From contig NZ_CP036267.1 of the NCBI RefSeq assembly GCF_007744255.1, forward strand, positions 620,001 through 684,000: a stretch of 64,000 bases of DNA, in the 5' to 3' direction. How positions within the stretch are numbered: the first letter of the stretch is position 1; each line of letters starts with the position of its first letter. A program made the position numbers and the translations under genes. Below are positions 8,695 through 18,493 of this stretch, piece after piece. The notes under the pieces were generated by a model. That model was not told the DNA's origin. It searched no databases and worked only from the letters and a program-made list of their open reading frames with translations. The DNA is from Thalassoglobus polymorphus. GTDB lineage: Bacteria > Planctomycetota > Planctomycetia > Planctomycetales > Planctomycetaceae.

Positions 8695-10929
8695 ATGTCA
8701 TTTTCGTTTTCGTCATCCCGGTTCTCTCGAGTGGCGCCATGTTTCGCTCGAGTCACGCTGTTCAGCGCAATGTTGCTGTTTGGTCTGAGCGCAATCGAAG
8801 AGCTCTCTGCCCAGGAACAGGAAGTGACACCCGTGGGGCGATTGATCCCATTGGAGAGTCCGTTAAGTGACGAGGCGCTTGGGCTTGTCCGCCGGACAGC
8901 TTTGGAGCTTCAAAGCATTGCAGAAACAGAAGATCGAAAAACCTATTTGTTTCTGGAAATTAAACCGGGCATCACCGAGTTTCACAATGCTTTTGCGATG
9001 GCAGAATTCCTGACAGCTTCAGCCATTCAAAATGTGACAACGGTCGCCTGGGTTTCGGAAACTGTCACTGGCAACAATGCTCTGGTTGCGTTGGCCTGTA
9101 AAGAGATTGTGATGGCGCCGGATGCAAAGTTGGGTGACTTAGGACGAGGGAAGGCGGTCGCTGAGGATCGGCAGGAAATTGTGTTGGCGATTGTTGCGAA
9201 GCGACGGAATGCACGCGTCACCACTCCGCTGGCAAAGGCGATGCTCGACCCGGCTGTTTCTTTGGTCAATGTGACCATCGAAACCGAAAACGGTGAGCGG
9301 GAAACACGTCTTGCGACAGCGGACGAAGCGTCAGCGCTGCTTGATTCCGGAGCTGTCATTCAAAAGAAAACAACAATTAAAGAGTCCGGGACTCCAGGAA
9401 TTTTCTCTGGAGAAGATGCACAAAGATATCAAATGCTGGCGAGGCAAATCGCCAACACACGTAACGAAGTCGCTGACGCGTTTCAGCTTCCGGTTGAATC
9501 GCTACGGGAACTCACCGCTCCCGATGCCGAAACGAACGTTGCTTATATTCTATTGCACGATGAGATTGATCGTGTCTTTCATTCGTTTGCACTATCGCAA
9601 ATTGACCGCGCAGTTGCTCAAGGTGCGAAGACGATCATCTTTGAAGTTGATACTCCCGGTGGGTTGCTGGATGTCTGCATCGATTTGTCTTCCCGAATCA
9701 TTCGATTGAACGAATCAGGAATCCGGACAATTGCATACATCCCGAATCAAGCAATCAGTGGTGGAGCGATTATTTCAGCAGCATGCTCAGAAATCTACAT
9801 GCAGCCAGATGCCAAAATCGGTGATGCCATGCCGATCAGCCTGACAATCGGTGGCGGGTTTGTGCATGCCGATCCCAAAATATTGAGTGTCCTCCTGGAA
9901 CACATGCGGATGCTTGCCGAGAAAACGGGGCGACCGACAGTTCTGGTCGAGGGGTTCTGTGATGCCAAGCTGGAAGCATTCGAAGTTACGAATAAAACGA
10001 GCGGGCGCAAGTGGTACATGTCCGAAGATGAAATTCATAAATCGAACGGTGAATGGATTAAAGGGCCGCGTGTTCCCGAGTCGCGTCCCGAGGTGGCAGT
10101 CTTTGTGAATGGGCGACGTGCACATGAATTGAAACTGGCTTCTGCACCTGTCGAAAATGTTGAAGAACTTAAAGAGCGGCTTGGGATTCCCTTGAGTATG
10201 GAGTTCCAGGTGACGGAACGTTCCTGGGTCGATTCTCTGGTCTTTTGGCTCAACAACGAATGGGTCACCGGGATGCTCTTCTTTCTGGCGATTGTCTGCA
10301 TCTACATCGAAATGGCGACGATGACCGGGTTCTTTGGAATTCTCGCAGCTTCAGCGTTTGGCGTCTTCTTCTGGAGTCGGATGCTTGGGGGAACGGCATC
10401 GACTCTGGAACTTTCCATGTTTGTGCTTGGCCTCGGTTGTCTGGCGATGGAGGTCTTTGTCATCCCCGGATTTGGAGTCTTCGGCGTCTCGGGAATTCTG
10501 ATGATTGTTGGGTCACTTGTGATGGCAAGTATGACCTTCAGCGGGTTTGGCGTGCAGTACGATATGGAGCGTGTCGTCGTTTCCTTTGCTCCATTTGCAG
10601 CCTCGCTAGTTGGGGTGATTGTCTTCGCAAGTTTTCTAGGGAAGTACTTACCTCATATCCCCATACTCAATAGCATGATTCTCACTCCACCGAACATTGT
10701 GCCTGAAGATGATGAGCCTCGATTACGGGCCACCAGTCGGCAGGCAACTTCTGAACTGGTCGGCTCTGTAGGGGCGGCCGTCTCGGATTTACGTCCAGCA
10801 GGCAAGGCTCAGATTGACGGTCGTTTATACGACGTTGTCAGTGATGGGCCGTACATCCAATTCGACTGCGACATCGAGGTCGTTAAAGTCCAGGGGAACC
10901 GAATCGTCGTTCGTGAAAAAACGGTCTGA
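8695..10929 (+). CDS. NfeD-family membrane-bound serine protease with two ClpP/crotonase-like domains
   Basis: The product is 744 residues from ATG 8695, which has AGGG nine bases upstream. A GTG at 8632 would extend it by 21 residues ahead of the signal peptide. After the signal sequence come two ClpP-class domains. The first (residues ~50-210: KTYLFLEIKPG, NNALVALACKEIVMAPDAKLGD) lacks an obvious catalytic serine motif. The second (~280-470: FEVDTPGG, AISGGAIISAAC, PDAKIGDAM) keeps the SGG serine motif. Several membrane helices follow (~515-650) and then a C-terminal NfeD OB-like domain ending VKVQGNRIVVREK. Long NfeD proteins process stomatin/SPFH partners in the membrane, but no SPFH gene is adjacent here. 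Confidence 0.85.
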   Translation: MSFSFSSSRFSRVAPCFARVTLFSAMLLFGLSAIEELSAQEQEVTPVGRLIPLESPLSDEALGLVRRTALELQSIAETEDRKTYLFLEIKPGITEFHNAFAMAEFLTASAIQNVTTVAWVSETVTGNNALVALACKEIVMAPDAKLGDLGRGKAVAEDRQEIVLAIVAKRRNARVTTPLAKAMLDPAVSLVNVTIETENGERETRLATADEASALLDSGAVIQKKTTIKESGTPGIFSGEDAQRYQMLARQIANTRNEVADAFQLPVESLRELTAPDAETNVAYILLHDEIDRVFHSFALSQIDRAVAQGAKTIIFEVDTPGGLLDVCIDLSSRIIRLNESGIRTIAYIPNQAISGGAIISAACSEIYMQPDAKIGDAMPISLTIGGGFVHADPKILSVLLEHMRMLAEKTGRPTVLVEGFCDAKLEAFEVTNKTSGRKWYMSEDEIHKSNGEWIKGPRVPESRPEVAVFVNGRRAHELKLASAPVENVEELKERLGIPLSMEFQVTERSWVDSLVFWLNNEWVTGMLFFLAIVCIYIEMATMTGFFGILAASAFGVFFWSRMLGGTASTLELSMFVLGLGCLAMEVFVIPGFGVFGVSGILMIVGSLVMASMTFSGFGVQYDMERVVVSFAPFAASLVGVIVFASFLGKYLPHIPILNSMILTPPNIVPEDDEPRLRATSRQATSELVGSVGAAVSDLRPAGKAQIDGRLYDVVSDGPYIQFDCDIEVVKVQGNRIVVREKTV

Positions 10930-11439
10930 TAGGGCAAAACGCTACAGTTTGCGACTGAATCTCTCTTGAATTCAGCTTGCCGCTGCCAATAAAGATGGCT
11001 ATTTGGAATGCGATCTGCTGAAGATGAACATTTTGTGAAAATTCGATGATTTCCCTATCAATTTTTTGTGATAAATACCTTAGACTTAGGGTAGCCGCAA
11101 AGATTGCGCACTCGGTTCTCTGCCGAGCTGATGATGAAGAATCCATTCGGTTAATTGTTGTTCAGCATGAGTTGCCAGGTGGAAGTTGATTTTTTTTTCG
11201 AAGACACCTCATCGAACCATGCCAACAGCGACTCTTCATTCTGGTCAATATTTTTGCGAAGAGAAACTGATCTCTTGATCTTTCTTAGACAGAGTTTCTG
11301 AAACGTTAATGAAATTCGGAAGCTTTCGTCTCTCCACTTGATATGCGGTTCTAGCAGTACATTCAGAGTTTTAAGTTCTACGAGTTCGTTTTAGCGATAA
11401 GATTGCTATTTTCATTCCTTTTTATGGTACGGAGAATTG
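10930..11439. other. Intergenic region upstream of the DUF1559 gene
   Basis: About 500 AT-richer bases with no supported gene. GGAG at 11431-11434 is the ribosome-binding site of the next gene. No convincing promoter pair or hairpin was found, although the region presumably carries the promoter of the DUF1559 operon. Confidence 0.4.
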
Positions 11440-12444
11440 ATGATGATTTTGTCTAACTTTAGAAAGCGTAAAGGATTTACGCTGATCGAACTGTTGGTCG
11501 TGATCGCGATTATTGCGATCCTTGTGGCGCTTTTGCTGCCTGCAGTGCAGCAAGCACGTGAAGCGGCACGTCGCACACAGTGCAAAAACAACCTGAAGCA
11601 AATTGGGTTGGCACTTCACAACTATCACGACATCTACAACACTTTTCCGCCAGGGCGGACCCGCAACCTGTACTCAGGCATTACAGACGCTTGGTACACC
11701 GGAAACATTGCGTGGTTGCCCCGTTTGCTTCCACAAATGGATCAGGCTCCACTCTACAACACAATTGACTGGGATCTTGGTCAAGGGACGGGGAGTACCG
11801 ATGGTGATGATGGCGTAAACGGAACAAACCCAACCGGAGCTCGCCGTCAAATCATTCCAGCCTTTCGTTGTCCGTCAGATCCCGGAAACGGTTCAGTCAC
11901 ATGGACCACACCGGCAGGAGTTCGTGTGTCAGGGGCACCTTCGAACTCTGGGTACGCGTCAGGGAACTATGTGGGTAACGTCGGTCGAACAACCCGGCTG
12001 AGCTCGAATACACCGGGAGTCTTTGGGCAGAACTCGCAGACACGGTTCCGCGATATTACTGACGGAACATCAAACGTTTTGGCTGTGTCAGAATGCGTGA
12101 TCGGATTCTATCGAGAAAGCACAAATGATAGTGGGAACAACACCGATTGTACGCCAGGAAGTAAAGATACGAGTTCGACTCGGCAGGCGGGGAATTCGTG
12201 GTTCTATGTCTACCACCCACAATCTGCGTTTTTCAATACGTACGTCGGCCCGAACAATAAGAAGTCTGTCGATTGCGGAGTAAACTCAGACCGAACAAAT
12301 GCCGCAGCAAGAAGTTTGCATGTCGGAGGCGTTCAAGCTGTTCTGTGCGATGGAAGCGTCAAGTTCATTAGTGAAAACATTGATTTGACAACCTGGAATA
12401 ACCTGGGGAACAAATCTGACGGGAATGTTATAGGCGAGTTCTAG
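11440..12444 (+). CDS. DUF1559 pseudopilin-like protein
   Basis: The 334-residue protein starts with a type IV prepilin signal: [18 protein letters not shown], with the prepilin peptidase cleavage site after Gly and Glu at +5. The planctomycete DUF1559 signature [14 protein letters not shown] follows. The rest matches the SBP_bac_10/DUF1559 domain ([34 protein letters not shown], and C-terminal [22 protein letters not shown]). Starts at TTG 11437, ATG 11440 or ATG 11443 are possible; ATG 11440 has GGAG five bases upstream. These proteins are exported through a type II/IV-pilus-like pathway. The family is hugely expanded in planctomycetes and its function is not settled. It leads an apparent operon with the lipoprotein downstream. 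Confidence 0.93.
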   Translation: MMILSNFRKRKGFTLIELLVVIAIIAILVALLLPAVQQAREAARRTQCKNNLKQIGLALHNYHDIYNTFPPGRTRNLYSGITDAWYTGNIAWLPRLLPQMDQAPLYNTIDWDLGQGTGSTDGDDGVNGTNPTGARRQIIPAFRCPSDPGNGSVTWTTPAGVRVSGAPSNSGYASGNYVGNVGRTTRLSSNTPGVFGQNSQTRFRDITDGTSNVLAVSECVIGFYRESTNDSGNNTDCTPGSKDTSSTRQAGNSWFYVYHPQSAFFNTYVGPNNKKSVDCGVNSDRTNAAARSLHVGGVQAVLCDGSVKFISENIDLTTWNNLGNKSDGNVIGEF

Positions 12445-12809
12445 AGCATTTGAAAATGATGGACGGGGTCTGCCTCGTAACGTGTCATCGATAAGTTGTG
12501 AAAGTGGTCTTCATAGAGAGGACCAGCCACGACAGACATTAAAAATGCACTCGTTACGAACATCTCGACATCTCCCGATTCAGGAAAGTTGATCAGAGAA
12601 CTGGCTCTTGAAATCCTTTTGATTTTGAGGGCCAGTTTTAATCTCACAGGATCGTTTTCAGAAGTGGCCCGGTGCGTCCGCGGTTTGGGCGACTTTGCTC
12701 TTCTGATTTGATGAACGCCAAGGCTTGAAAAAAAGAACCTTCTCAAGCACACTGATATTAATATTGGCTTTTTACGAGTTCTTCACCCTAAATTACAAAG
12801 AGTAGTTTT
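12445..12809. other. Gap between DUF1559 gene and small lipoprotein gene
   Basis: 365 bases with no supported gene. The minus-strand frame at 12441-12752 is unlikely to be coding. AGAG at 12799-12802 could serve as a weak ribosome-binding site for the lipoprotein. Confidence 0.35.
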
Positions 12810-12986
12810 ATGATTCTTAAGCGTGTCTTTTTGTTGATGTTTTTCTCACTCGTCATGACCTTGTCTGTTGGCTGCGGTGGAAACGTGAGTGAAGGAGTCG
12901 CAGATGGCGAAGACGAGCCAGAAGTCGAATTGACTGAAGAGGAAATTGCTGGCGAAGAAGCGTCACATCAGGGGTCGCAGCAGTAG
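12810..12986 (+). CDS. Small acidic lipoprotein (58 residues)
   Basis: The ATG at 12810 opens a 58-residue frame ending TAG at 12984-12986. It begins MILKRVFLLMFFSLVMTLS and continues VGCGG, a short basic n-region, a hydrophobic core and a plausible lipobox (S-V-G-C) with lipidated Cys22. The mature part is acidic (DGEDEPEVELTEEE). Short lipoproteins of this type often follow DUF1559 genes in planctomycetes. The last base of the stop codon is the first base of the next gene's GTG start (TAGTG), implying translational coupling. Function is unknown. Confidence 0.75.
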   Translation: MILKRVFLLMFFSLVMTLSVGCGGNVSEGVADGEDEPEVELTEEEIAGEEASHQGSQQ

Positions 12987-15274
12987 TGTCCCCAGAGGTC
13001 CCCAGGCCGACAGCTGAGACGCATTCGAACAACCTCGTCGTCTGGTTGGCTGGGGTGATGTTTCTGGTTGTCCAAAGACCTCTCTATTCTCACAGTCTTT
13101 GGTGGAATTTATCCCGTGGGCGCGAAGTCGCACACGGGATTTTTTCGCCTGTGAAAGAGTTGCTCACGCTGGAGAGAGCCTTTGAGGCTGACTGGTGTAG
13201 CGGCCTCCCGTTTTATCTCTTCTGGTCCACGGGCGGAATTCACTTTCTTGCCGCCATCCCGCTTTTGGCCTCGACTTTTCTCCTTATCTTCCTTGGGAAA
13301 AAACTCTCTGCAGCGAATGGAACGTGGGCAGTTGCTCTCATGCTTCCACTGTTTCTTTGGTCTGTTCGTGGAGAACTTCAACCCGTCCCCGGACTGATTG
13401 ATCTTTTAGGATTGGTTGTCCTCTGGCAAGTTCTCTCCGCGCGGCGATCCAAGCGGCAATTGATATTTTCAGTCTTGCTTCTGTTCGCCGTTTGGTCAAA
13501 TTTCGCACCGCGTCCAGGTTGGGGCTTGTTGTGGTTACTGCTCACTGTTGGCTTTCAGCAGAGTGTGGACAATGCGATCACTAAGAAAAAAAACAAACGT
13601 TCGAAGGTTGCTGAAAGGTCGAACACGCACTTCATGCAATCCAGTTTGGCAGTCGTGGTGGCGGCTTTGATTGGTGGGATCTGCAATCCACGGGGAATTC
13701 TTTCATGGCGGGATTCTTTCGTCTTGATGATGCCGTCGACCTTTGTGTCTCCTGAGTTCAGATTAGAGCGGGCGTGGTCGGGCGCGTTCAATTCAAAGAG
13801 TTGGTCCGTTGAAGAAACTGCATTTCTGTTATTGTTCTTTTTGAGTGTGGGACTTGTGGTTCGAGCGATTTGGTTGTCTCAAAGAGTCGAAGCAAGTACG
13901 GGGAGTAACTCGAACGATGAGGGTGATCTTGCTCGCGATCGGAGCCGGAATCGACAGCGGAATCTAGCGTTAATCTCTCTGTTCAGTCTCCCGCTGTTGG
14001 GGTGCTTGTTGGCGAAAGCCAATCTTCCAATTTGCAGCCTCTGGCTGGTGTTGGCTGTGCTTTGGTTTTCTGACCAATCAGTCCCGAGTGAAAAGAAAAC
14101 ACGAGAGCACGTACAAGGTTGGAGGCTGACCTCTGTTGCAGCGATCATTTTCGGCATTGCTCTCGTTGATGCCACAGGGATCAGCAGTTTGTCGACGCGA
14201 CGGCTGGGGTGGGGGATTGATTCGGAGATTGACGTTCGCTTACTGAACCTTCCTCAATTGGATCCTGATGGTGAACAGCTCATTGGTTGGTCGCCTGATA
14301 CTCGGTCGGTCGGTGCCGCTTTGTGGATCGATGAAGGGATGAAGTTTGTTGATGTCCCTCAGCGAGCACTTCTTGGAGGTCGGCTGCGAGAACACTCTCA
14401 ACAGCTCGAAGATTTGAGAGGGGCACACCGAGCCAGCTATTTTCGTGACGATGGGTCTCAGGGAGGATGGGTTCGGAAGTTCAGTGAATGGAACGTTGAC
14501 CTGCTTATTCTTCCCGTTGAATTTGAGGTGATTCATCGCGAGTTAATGAAGTCTCCATGGCGTCCTTTGGATATGGATTCTCCAGCTGTGCCGTATGGGT
14601 CGTCAGCGAATTCAAGAATGTCACAGCTGGTTTTGGAGGTGATTCAACAACAGGGATTTGTTGAGTTCGGTCCGTGGCAGCCTTCAGTCGAAAATTATAG
14701 CGGACATGGTTGGCGATTCGATTTCGTCGAGTTGCTGGGCGGAGGGACCGATCCGGCGGCTGCAATTCGTCAATCGCGGTTATTTCGCACGATGGACATT
14801 CCTGTCGCTGCGTTGCGAGCACTCGTTCCAGTCCGGACAGGGAAGGTTCGCGGTCCTCTCGCTCACGAGCTTGGTCTCTGTCAGCGTGATTTGGCATATC
14901 AGGAGTGGACAACTTTTGGGCAAGCGAGCGTTTTTCGTCGGCTTGTCTTGAGGGAATTCCCAAGTGATTCAGCTGGTTCAAGCTCCGCAACTCCTCTCTG
15001 GGGGGAATTGACACCTGATGAAATTGAGACACCAGAAGTTTGGGAGGAAAGCGTTCAGCTGTACTTGCGCGGCGATCTTCATGGCGCAATTCAAACTCTC
15101 CCCGGAGAAACTTCGCAACAGTGTTTCGCATCGGCTATGCTTTGGCTTGAGTTAGGTGAAACCGGATCAGCGATGCAGGAGTTAGAGAAGCTTCTCAAGC
15201 TGAATCCGGATCGGCCTATGCAGATTGCTGCAAATTACTGGCGGGAGCAAATTCAACAGTTCAGCGAGTTTTGA
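12986..15274 (+). CDS. Polytopic membrane protein with TPR-like C-terminus
   Basis: The 762-residue protein starts at GTG 12986, overlapping the lipoprotein stop by one base. The first ~430 residues carry about nine to eleven hydrophobic helices (for example FLAAIPLLASTFLLIFLG and LLLFAVWSNF). The phrase SLWWNLSRGREV near residue 37 resembles the W-x-x-x-G-R/E motif after helix 1 of planctomycete GT-C-like membrane proteins. The C-terminal 300 residues are soluble and end in a TPR-like stretch (AMLWLELGETGSAMQELEKL). A GT-C-type or transport role is only a guess. Its position suggests it acts with the lipoprotein and the multihaem cytochrome. Confidence 0.65.
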   Translation: MSPEVPRPTAETHSNNLVVWLAGVMFLVVQRPLYSHSLWWNLSRGREVAHGIFSPVKELLTLERAFEADWCSGLPFYLFWSTGGIHFLAAIPLLASTFLLIFLGKKLSAANGTWAVALMLPLFLWSVRGELQPVPGLIDLLGLVVLWQVLSARRSKRQLIFSVLLLFAVWSNFAPRPGWGLLWLLLTVGFQQSVDNAITKKKNKRSKVAERSNTHFMQSSLAVVVAALIGGICNPRGILSWRDSFVLMMPSTFVSPEFRLERAWSGAFNSKSWSVEETAFLLLFFLSVGLVVRAIWLSQRVEASTGSNSNDEGDLARDRSRNRQRNLALISLFSLPLLGCLLAKANLPICSLWLVLAVLWFSDQSVPSEKKTREHVQGWRLTSVAAIIFGIALVDATGISSLSTRRLGWGIDSEIDVRLLNLPQLDPDGEQLIGWSPDTRSVGAALWIDEGMKFVDVPQRALLGGRLREHSQQLEDLRGAHRASYFRDDGSQGGWVRKFSEWNVDLLILPVEFEVIHRELMKSPWRPLDMDSPAVPYGSSANSRMSQLVLEVIQQQGFVEFGPWQPSVENYSGHGWRFDFVELLGGGTDPAAAIRQSRLFRTMDIPVAALRALVPVRTGKVRGPLAHELGLCQRDLAYQEWTTFGQASVFRRLVLREFPSDSAGSSSATPLWGELTPDEIETPEVWEESVQLYLRGDLHGAIQTLPGETSQQCFASAMLWLELGETGSAMQELEKLLKLNPDRPMQIAANYWREQIQQFSEF

Positions 15275-15291
15275 GTTGGACGATTTTCTCA

Positions 15292-16461
15292 ATGCAGAAT
15301 GATTCAGAAAAACGACTGAAAAGTGACAGCGTGCTGTGGCTGCTCCCGATGCTCATCCTTGTCGGTGGGCTCGCTTCGCTCGCGGTCTCTCGGACTGATT
15401 CTCCCGAAGATCGACCGCGTCCTGTTGTGTTGAGTTCGCAGCCGCGTGTTTCTCAAGAACGCTGCGCTGAATGCCATTCTGATATCACAGATGAATTTCA
15501 TTTGGCTCCTCATTCGCGAACTTTAAAACGTGTTCCACCTGACGAATTCATCGAAAAATTTGCTGGCAGATCCGTCAAGCTGCAGGGGACGGGTGTCGAA
15601 ATGGAGTATCGTGTTGAGGATGATCGGCTCGCTGTTTCTTCATCCGCTTACCCTCGTGAATTGCCTATCGAATGGATCTTCGGTTCGGGAACGCATGCGT
15701 GTACACCGTTGATCACCTGGACCGATGCACATGGGAAGACAACGTCTCTGGAGCACAGCGTGAGTTGGTATCCTGATGGAAAACTTGCCAGAACTCTCGG
15801 TATGGAAGAGCTCAAAGAGACCGAAGGTCTGCTTGCACTCGGAGTGCCTCGGACTCCGGCACAAACGGTGAATTGCTTCGGTTGTCATGCGACGCATGTC
15901 CCTGTTCATCAAGGGAAAATCGACTTCGACGGCATTGAGCCCGGGATCGGGTGTATTCGCTGTCACAAGGGGACTGCTGAGCATGTTCGAAATATGGATG
16001 AAGGATTCGCTGCAACGATTGAACGTTTCTCTCAATTGAGTCCGCGTGAAGCTGTTGATCGTTGTGGCGAGTGCCATCGTCGAGCGGATGAGCTTGATGG
16101 AGAGATTCGCCCGGACGACAAAACTCTCCCGAGATTTGCATCGGTCGGCCTTGTTCAGAGTCCCTGTTTCAAACAGCAGGCAGGGATGAAGCTTCCGTCC
16201 GGGAAGCCAGCTCGTTTGGACTGCACGACCTGTCACGATCCTCATCGTCCGGCGATCCGTGACTGGAAAGTGCACACGGCTGTTTGCCTGGACTGTCATC
16301 ATTCAAACAATGAGGCTGCCCACGATTGCCCACGTGCAGCCCGCGATTCAAACTGCTTGAAGTGTCACATGCCGAAGGTCCCAGCAAACGAGCATCTGGA
16401 GTTCACCGACCACTGGATCCGCATCCAGGAGAACTTCGATTCAGACTCTGTAGACGATTAG
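15292..16461 (+). CDS. Membrane-anchored multihaem (seven CxxCH) cytochrome c
   Basis: The product is 389 residues from ATG 15292. A TTG at 15271 overlapping the previous stop would add seven residues. One N-terminal transmembrane anchor (VLWLLPMLILVGGLASLAV) is followed by a periplasmic domain with seven CxxCH motifs: CAECH, CFGCH, CIRCH, CGECH, CTTCH, CLDCH and CLKCH. Spacing and the ...HSRTLKR element after the first motif recall the cytochrome c554/NrfB-like multihaem class. It is likely an electron-transfer protein in the periplasm. Gene overlap suggests co-translation with the membrane protein upstream. Confidence 0.85.
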   Translation: MQNDSEKRLKSDSVLWLLPMLILVGGLASLAVSRTDSPEDRPRPVVLSSQPRVSQERCAECHSDITDEFHLAPHSRTLKRVPPDEFIEKFAGRSVKLQGTGVEMEYRVEDDRLAVSSSAYPRELPIEWIFGSGTHACTPLITWTDAHGKTTSLEHSVSWYPDGKLARTLGMEELKETEGLLALGVPRTPAQTVNCFGCHATHVPVHQGKIDFDGIEPGIGCIRCHKGTAEHVRNMDEGFAATIERFSQLSPREAVDRCGECHRRADELDGEIRPDDKTLPRFASVGLVQSPCFKQQAGMKLPSGKPARLDCTTCHDPHRPAIRDWKVHTAVCLDCHHSNNEAAHDCPRAARDSNCLKCHMPKVPANEHLEFTDHWIRIQENFDSDSVDD

Positions 16462-16721
16462 AGCATCTATCGTGTTTCACGTCTTCGTGAAGAGTGCTTT
16501 CAAATGAAAAACCACTCATGCCTGCGAAACTGAGGCTTGCTCACTCAGTGTCGTAGGTTTGTGTGGATCAGACCCAGGGAACTTGGTGGGACTGCTCATT
16601 TCTTTCGGTCCATTGTTCTCGAATGTTGTCGCGTCATACACTTTTTCTCTGAAGAACGATCAACGAAGAGCGATTAGTGAAGAACGAAAATTATTTGGAC
16701 TGGGAAGAGGGGTAAGGATCG
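16462..16721. repeat. Intergenic spacer carrying a diverged copy of the ~100-nt repeat
   Basis: Directly after the cytochrome stop the sequence TTAGAGCATCTATCGTGTTT, then CGTGAAGAGTGC, matches the opening of the dispersed repeat at 20878 and 46255. The similarity fades after about 16540. No gene is supported in the remainder. Confidence 0.45.
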
Positions 16722-18272
16722 ATGCATTTTTGTCAGAGAAGTTTCGCACCTTGGAGTTTTGTTCTGTTAGCTCTGCTGATTGAAAATGGACATGTGCCCA
16801 GATTGCTGAGCGCAGAGGATGTCGTTGATGTGGGGGCTCGGCGGGAATTGTTTATTGACGATGTACTGATCGGCAGCATGGCACAAACTCGGCGACAGTT
16901 ACATCATCCTGTTCCAAGAAAGATTGCCATCACTCATGATGCTCCATGGGAAGGGGCGGGGTGTGGATATCATACAATCATTCAGGATGGAGACCTTTAT
17001 CGGCTGTACTACCGCGGCTCGGCTTTAGGTGTCGAAGATGGCAAGTTGCGATTCGGTAAGCAGGTCTACTGTTACGCTGAAAGTCGTGACGGCGTTCACT
17101 TTACAAAACCCAATCTGGGGATCGTGGAATACGAGGGATCGAAAGAGAACAATATTTTCTGGAATAAGGTCGGAGTTCACAATTTTGCTCCGTTTCTGGA
17201 CACGAATCCAGCGTGTCCTCCAGAGGCTCGGTTTAAAGCCTTGGGCGGGACAGCGAGTGAAGGTGGGCTGTTTGCATTTCAGTCAGCAGATGGAATCCAC
17301 TGGTCGCTGATGCAAAAAGAGCCGGTCGTGACTGAAGGGGCGTTCGATTCTCAAAACCTGGCTTTCTGGGATTCCTCTGCAAAGAAATATCGTGCCTATT
17401 TTCGTACGTTCACTGAAGGTGTCACGACAGGCAAGGTCTGGAAGCCAGCTGGCTTTCGCGCGATTCGGACTGCGTCATCAGCAGATTTTCTTTCGTGGGA
17501 GGATAACGCCGATTTGACGTATAAAGACTCGCCTGTTGAGCATCTCTACACGAATCAGGTTGGCCCTTATTTTCGTGCTCCACATCTTCTGGTCGGATTT
17601 CCGACTCGTTACATCGAACGCGGATGGTCTGACTCGATGCGCGCGTTGCCTCAACGTAAGGAGCGAGAAAAGCGATCAAAGGCTCACCTCAGATACGGGA
17701 CCTCGCTGACCGAAGGGCTCTTGATGGCGAGTCGGGATGGCGTTCATTTTGAACGTTGGAATGAAGCATTCTTGAGGCCCGGTGCTGAGCGGCCCGATAC
17801 TTGGCTTTACGGTCATCAGTACATCGCCTGGCATGCAGTTGAGACGAAGTCATCTTTGCCGGGGGCAGCAAATGAAATTTCGATCTATGCCCCAGAGGGA
17901 TCGTGGATCGGGAGCAGCAATTCGCTGCGGCGCTATACACTTCGTCTCGATGGATTTGTTTCCATTAATGCTCCCTGGGAAGGTGGAGAAATGATTACGA
18001 AGCCCATTCGCTTTCAAGGCGAGATGTTAGAGCTGAACTTTGCAACATCAGCGGCAGGTGGAATACGTGTTGAAATTCAATCTGACAGCGGAACTCCTGT
18101 CCCCGGATTCACGTTGGCTGAAAGTGAAGAACTCTTCGGAGATTCGGTCAATCGCACTGTGACATGGAAGTCCGGGGGCGACATGAGCAAACTCTCAGGT
18201 CAGGCCATTAAGTTGCGATTTGTCATGAAAGATGCCGATCTCTATTCGTTTCGGTTTTCTGATGCGAAGTGA
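16722..18272 (+). CDS. Secreted five-bladed-propeller glycosidase-like protein
   Basis: This 516-residue protein has an N-terminal hydrophobic segment (APWSFVLLALLIENG) followed by VGARRELFIDDVLIGSM. That opening is common in planctomycete secreted proteins with a GH32/GH43/GH130-like five-bladed beta-propeller. Repeated phrases such as DGDLYRLYYRG, YAESRDGVHFTKPNLG and SADGIHWSLM fit such blades, and the C-terminal ~80 residues look like a beta-sandwich. A glycosidase or phosphorylase role is inferred; catalytic acids cannot be assigned by eye. The adjacent DUF1080 gene supports a sugar-related role. Confidence 0.65.
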   Translation: MHFCQRSFAPWSFVLLALLIENGHVPRLLSAEDVVDVGARRELFIDDVLIGSMAQTRRQLHHPVPRKIAITHDAPWEGAGCGYHTIIQDGDLYRLYYRGSALGVEDGKLRFGKQVYCYAESRDGVHFTKPNLGIVEYEGSKENNIFWNKVGVHNFAPFLDTNPACPPEARFKALGGTASEGGLFAFQSADGIHWSLMQKEPVVTEGAFDSQNLAFWDSSAKKYRAYFRTFTEGVTTGKVWKPAGFRAIRTASSADFLSWEDNADLTYKDSPVEHLYTNQVGPYFRAPHLLVGFPTRYIERGWSDSMRALPQRKEREKRSKAHLRYGTSLTEGLLMASRDGVHFERWNEAFLRPGAERPDTWLYGHQYIAWHAVETKSSLPGAANEISIYAPEGSWIGSSNSLRRYTLRLDGFVSINAPWEGGEMITKPIRFQGEMLELNFATSAAGGIRVEIQSDSGTPVPGFTLAESEELFGDSVNRTVTWKSGGDMSKLSGQAIKLRFVMKDADLYSFRFSDAK

Positions 18273-18374
18273 AAATTAATCGTTTCGTCAGCCTGCATCT
18301 CTCGCTTTGTTGTCATTTCGTGAAAGTTCGCCACTCAGCATGTTGACGTGGTCGCGGGAAGAGGGAGAATGTTT

Positions 18375-18454
18375 AGAACTGATCCTGAAACTTGAAATTG
18401 CTCTCTCAAACGTTGAGGAAAGCGACCTTTCCAGTAGTTTTCGGACTGCTTCTA
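18375..18454 (+). repeat. 80-nt dispersed repeat, copy 1
   Basis: Begins AGAACTGATCCTGAAACTTG and ends GGACTGCTTCTA. It is clearly homologous, end to end and with the same 80-base length, to copies at 31906-31985 and 32793-32872. It lies in the spacer before the DUF1080 gene. It has no coding potential and no strong hairpin. Confidence 0.8.
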
Positions 18455-18493
18455 GTGTTAGATAACTTCAACTCCAGATTCGGAGATTAGCGA

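Noticed and set aside
14505-15131. 208-codon minus-strand frame
   Set aside because: Antisense to the polytopic membrane protein, which is coupled by overlap to both neighbours.
15640-16302. 220-codon minus-strand frame
   Set aside because: Antisense to the seven-CxxCH cytochrome.
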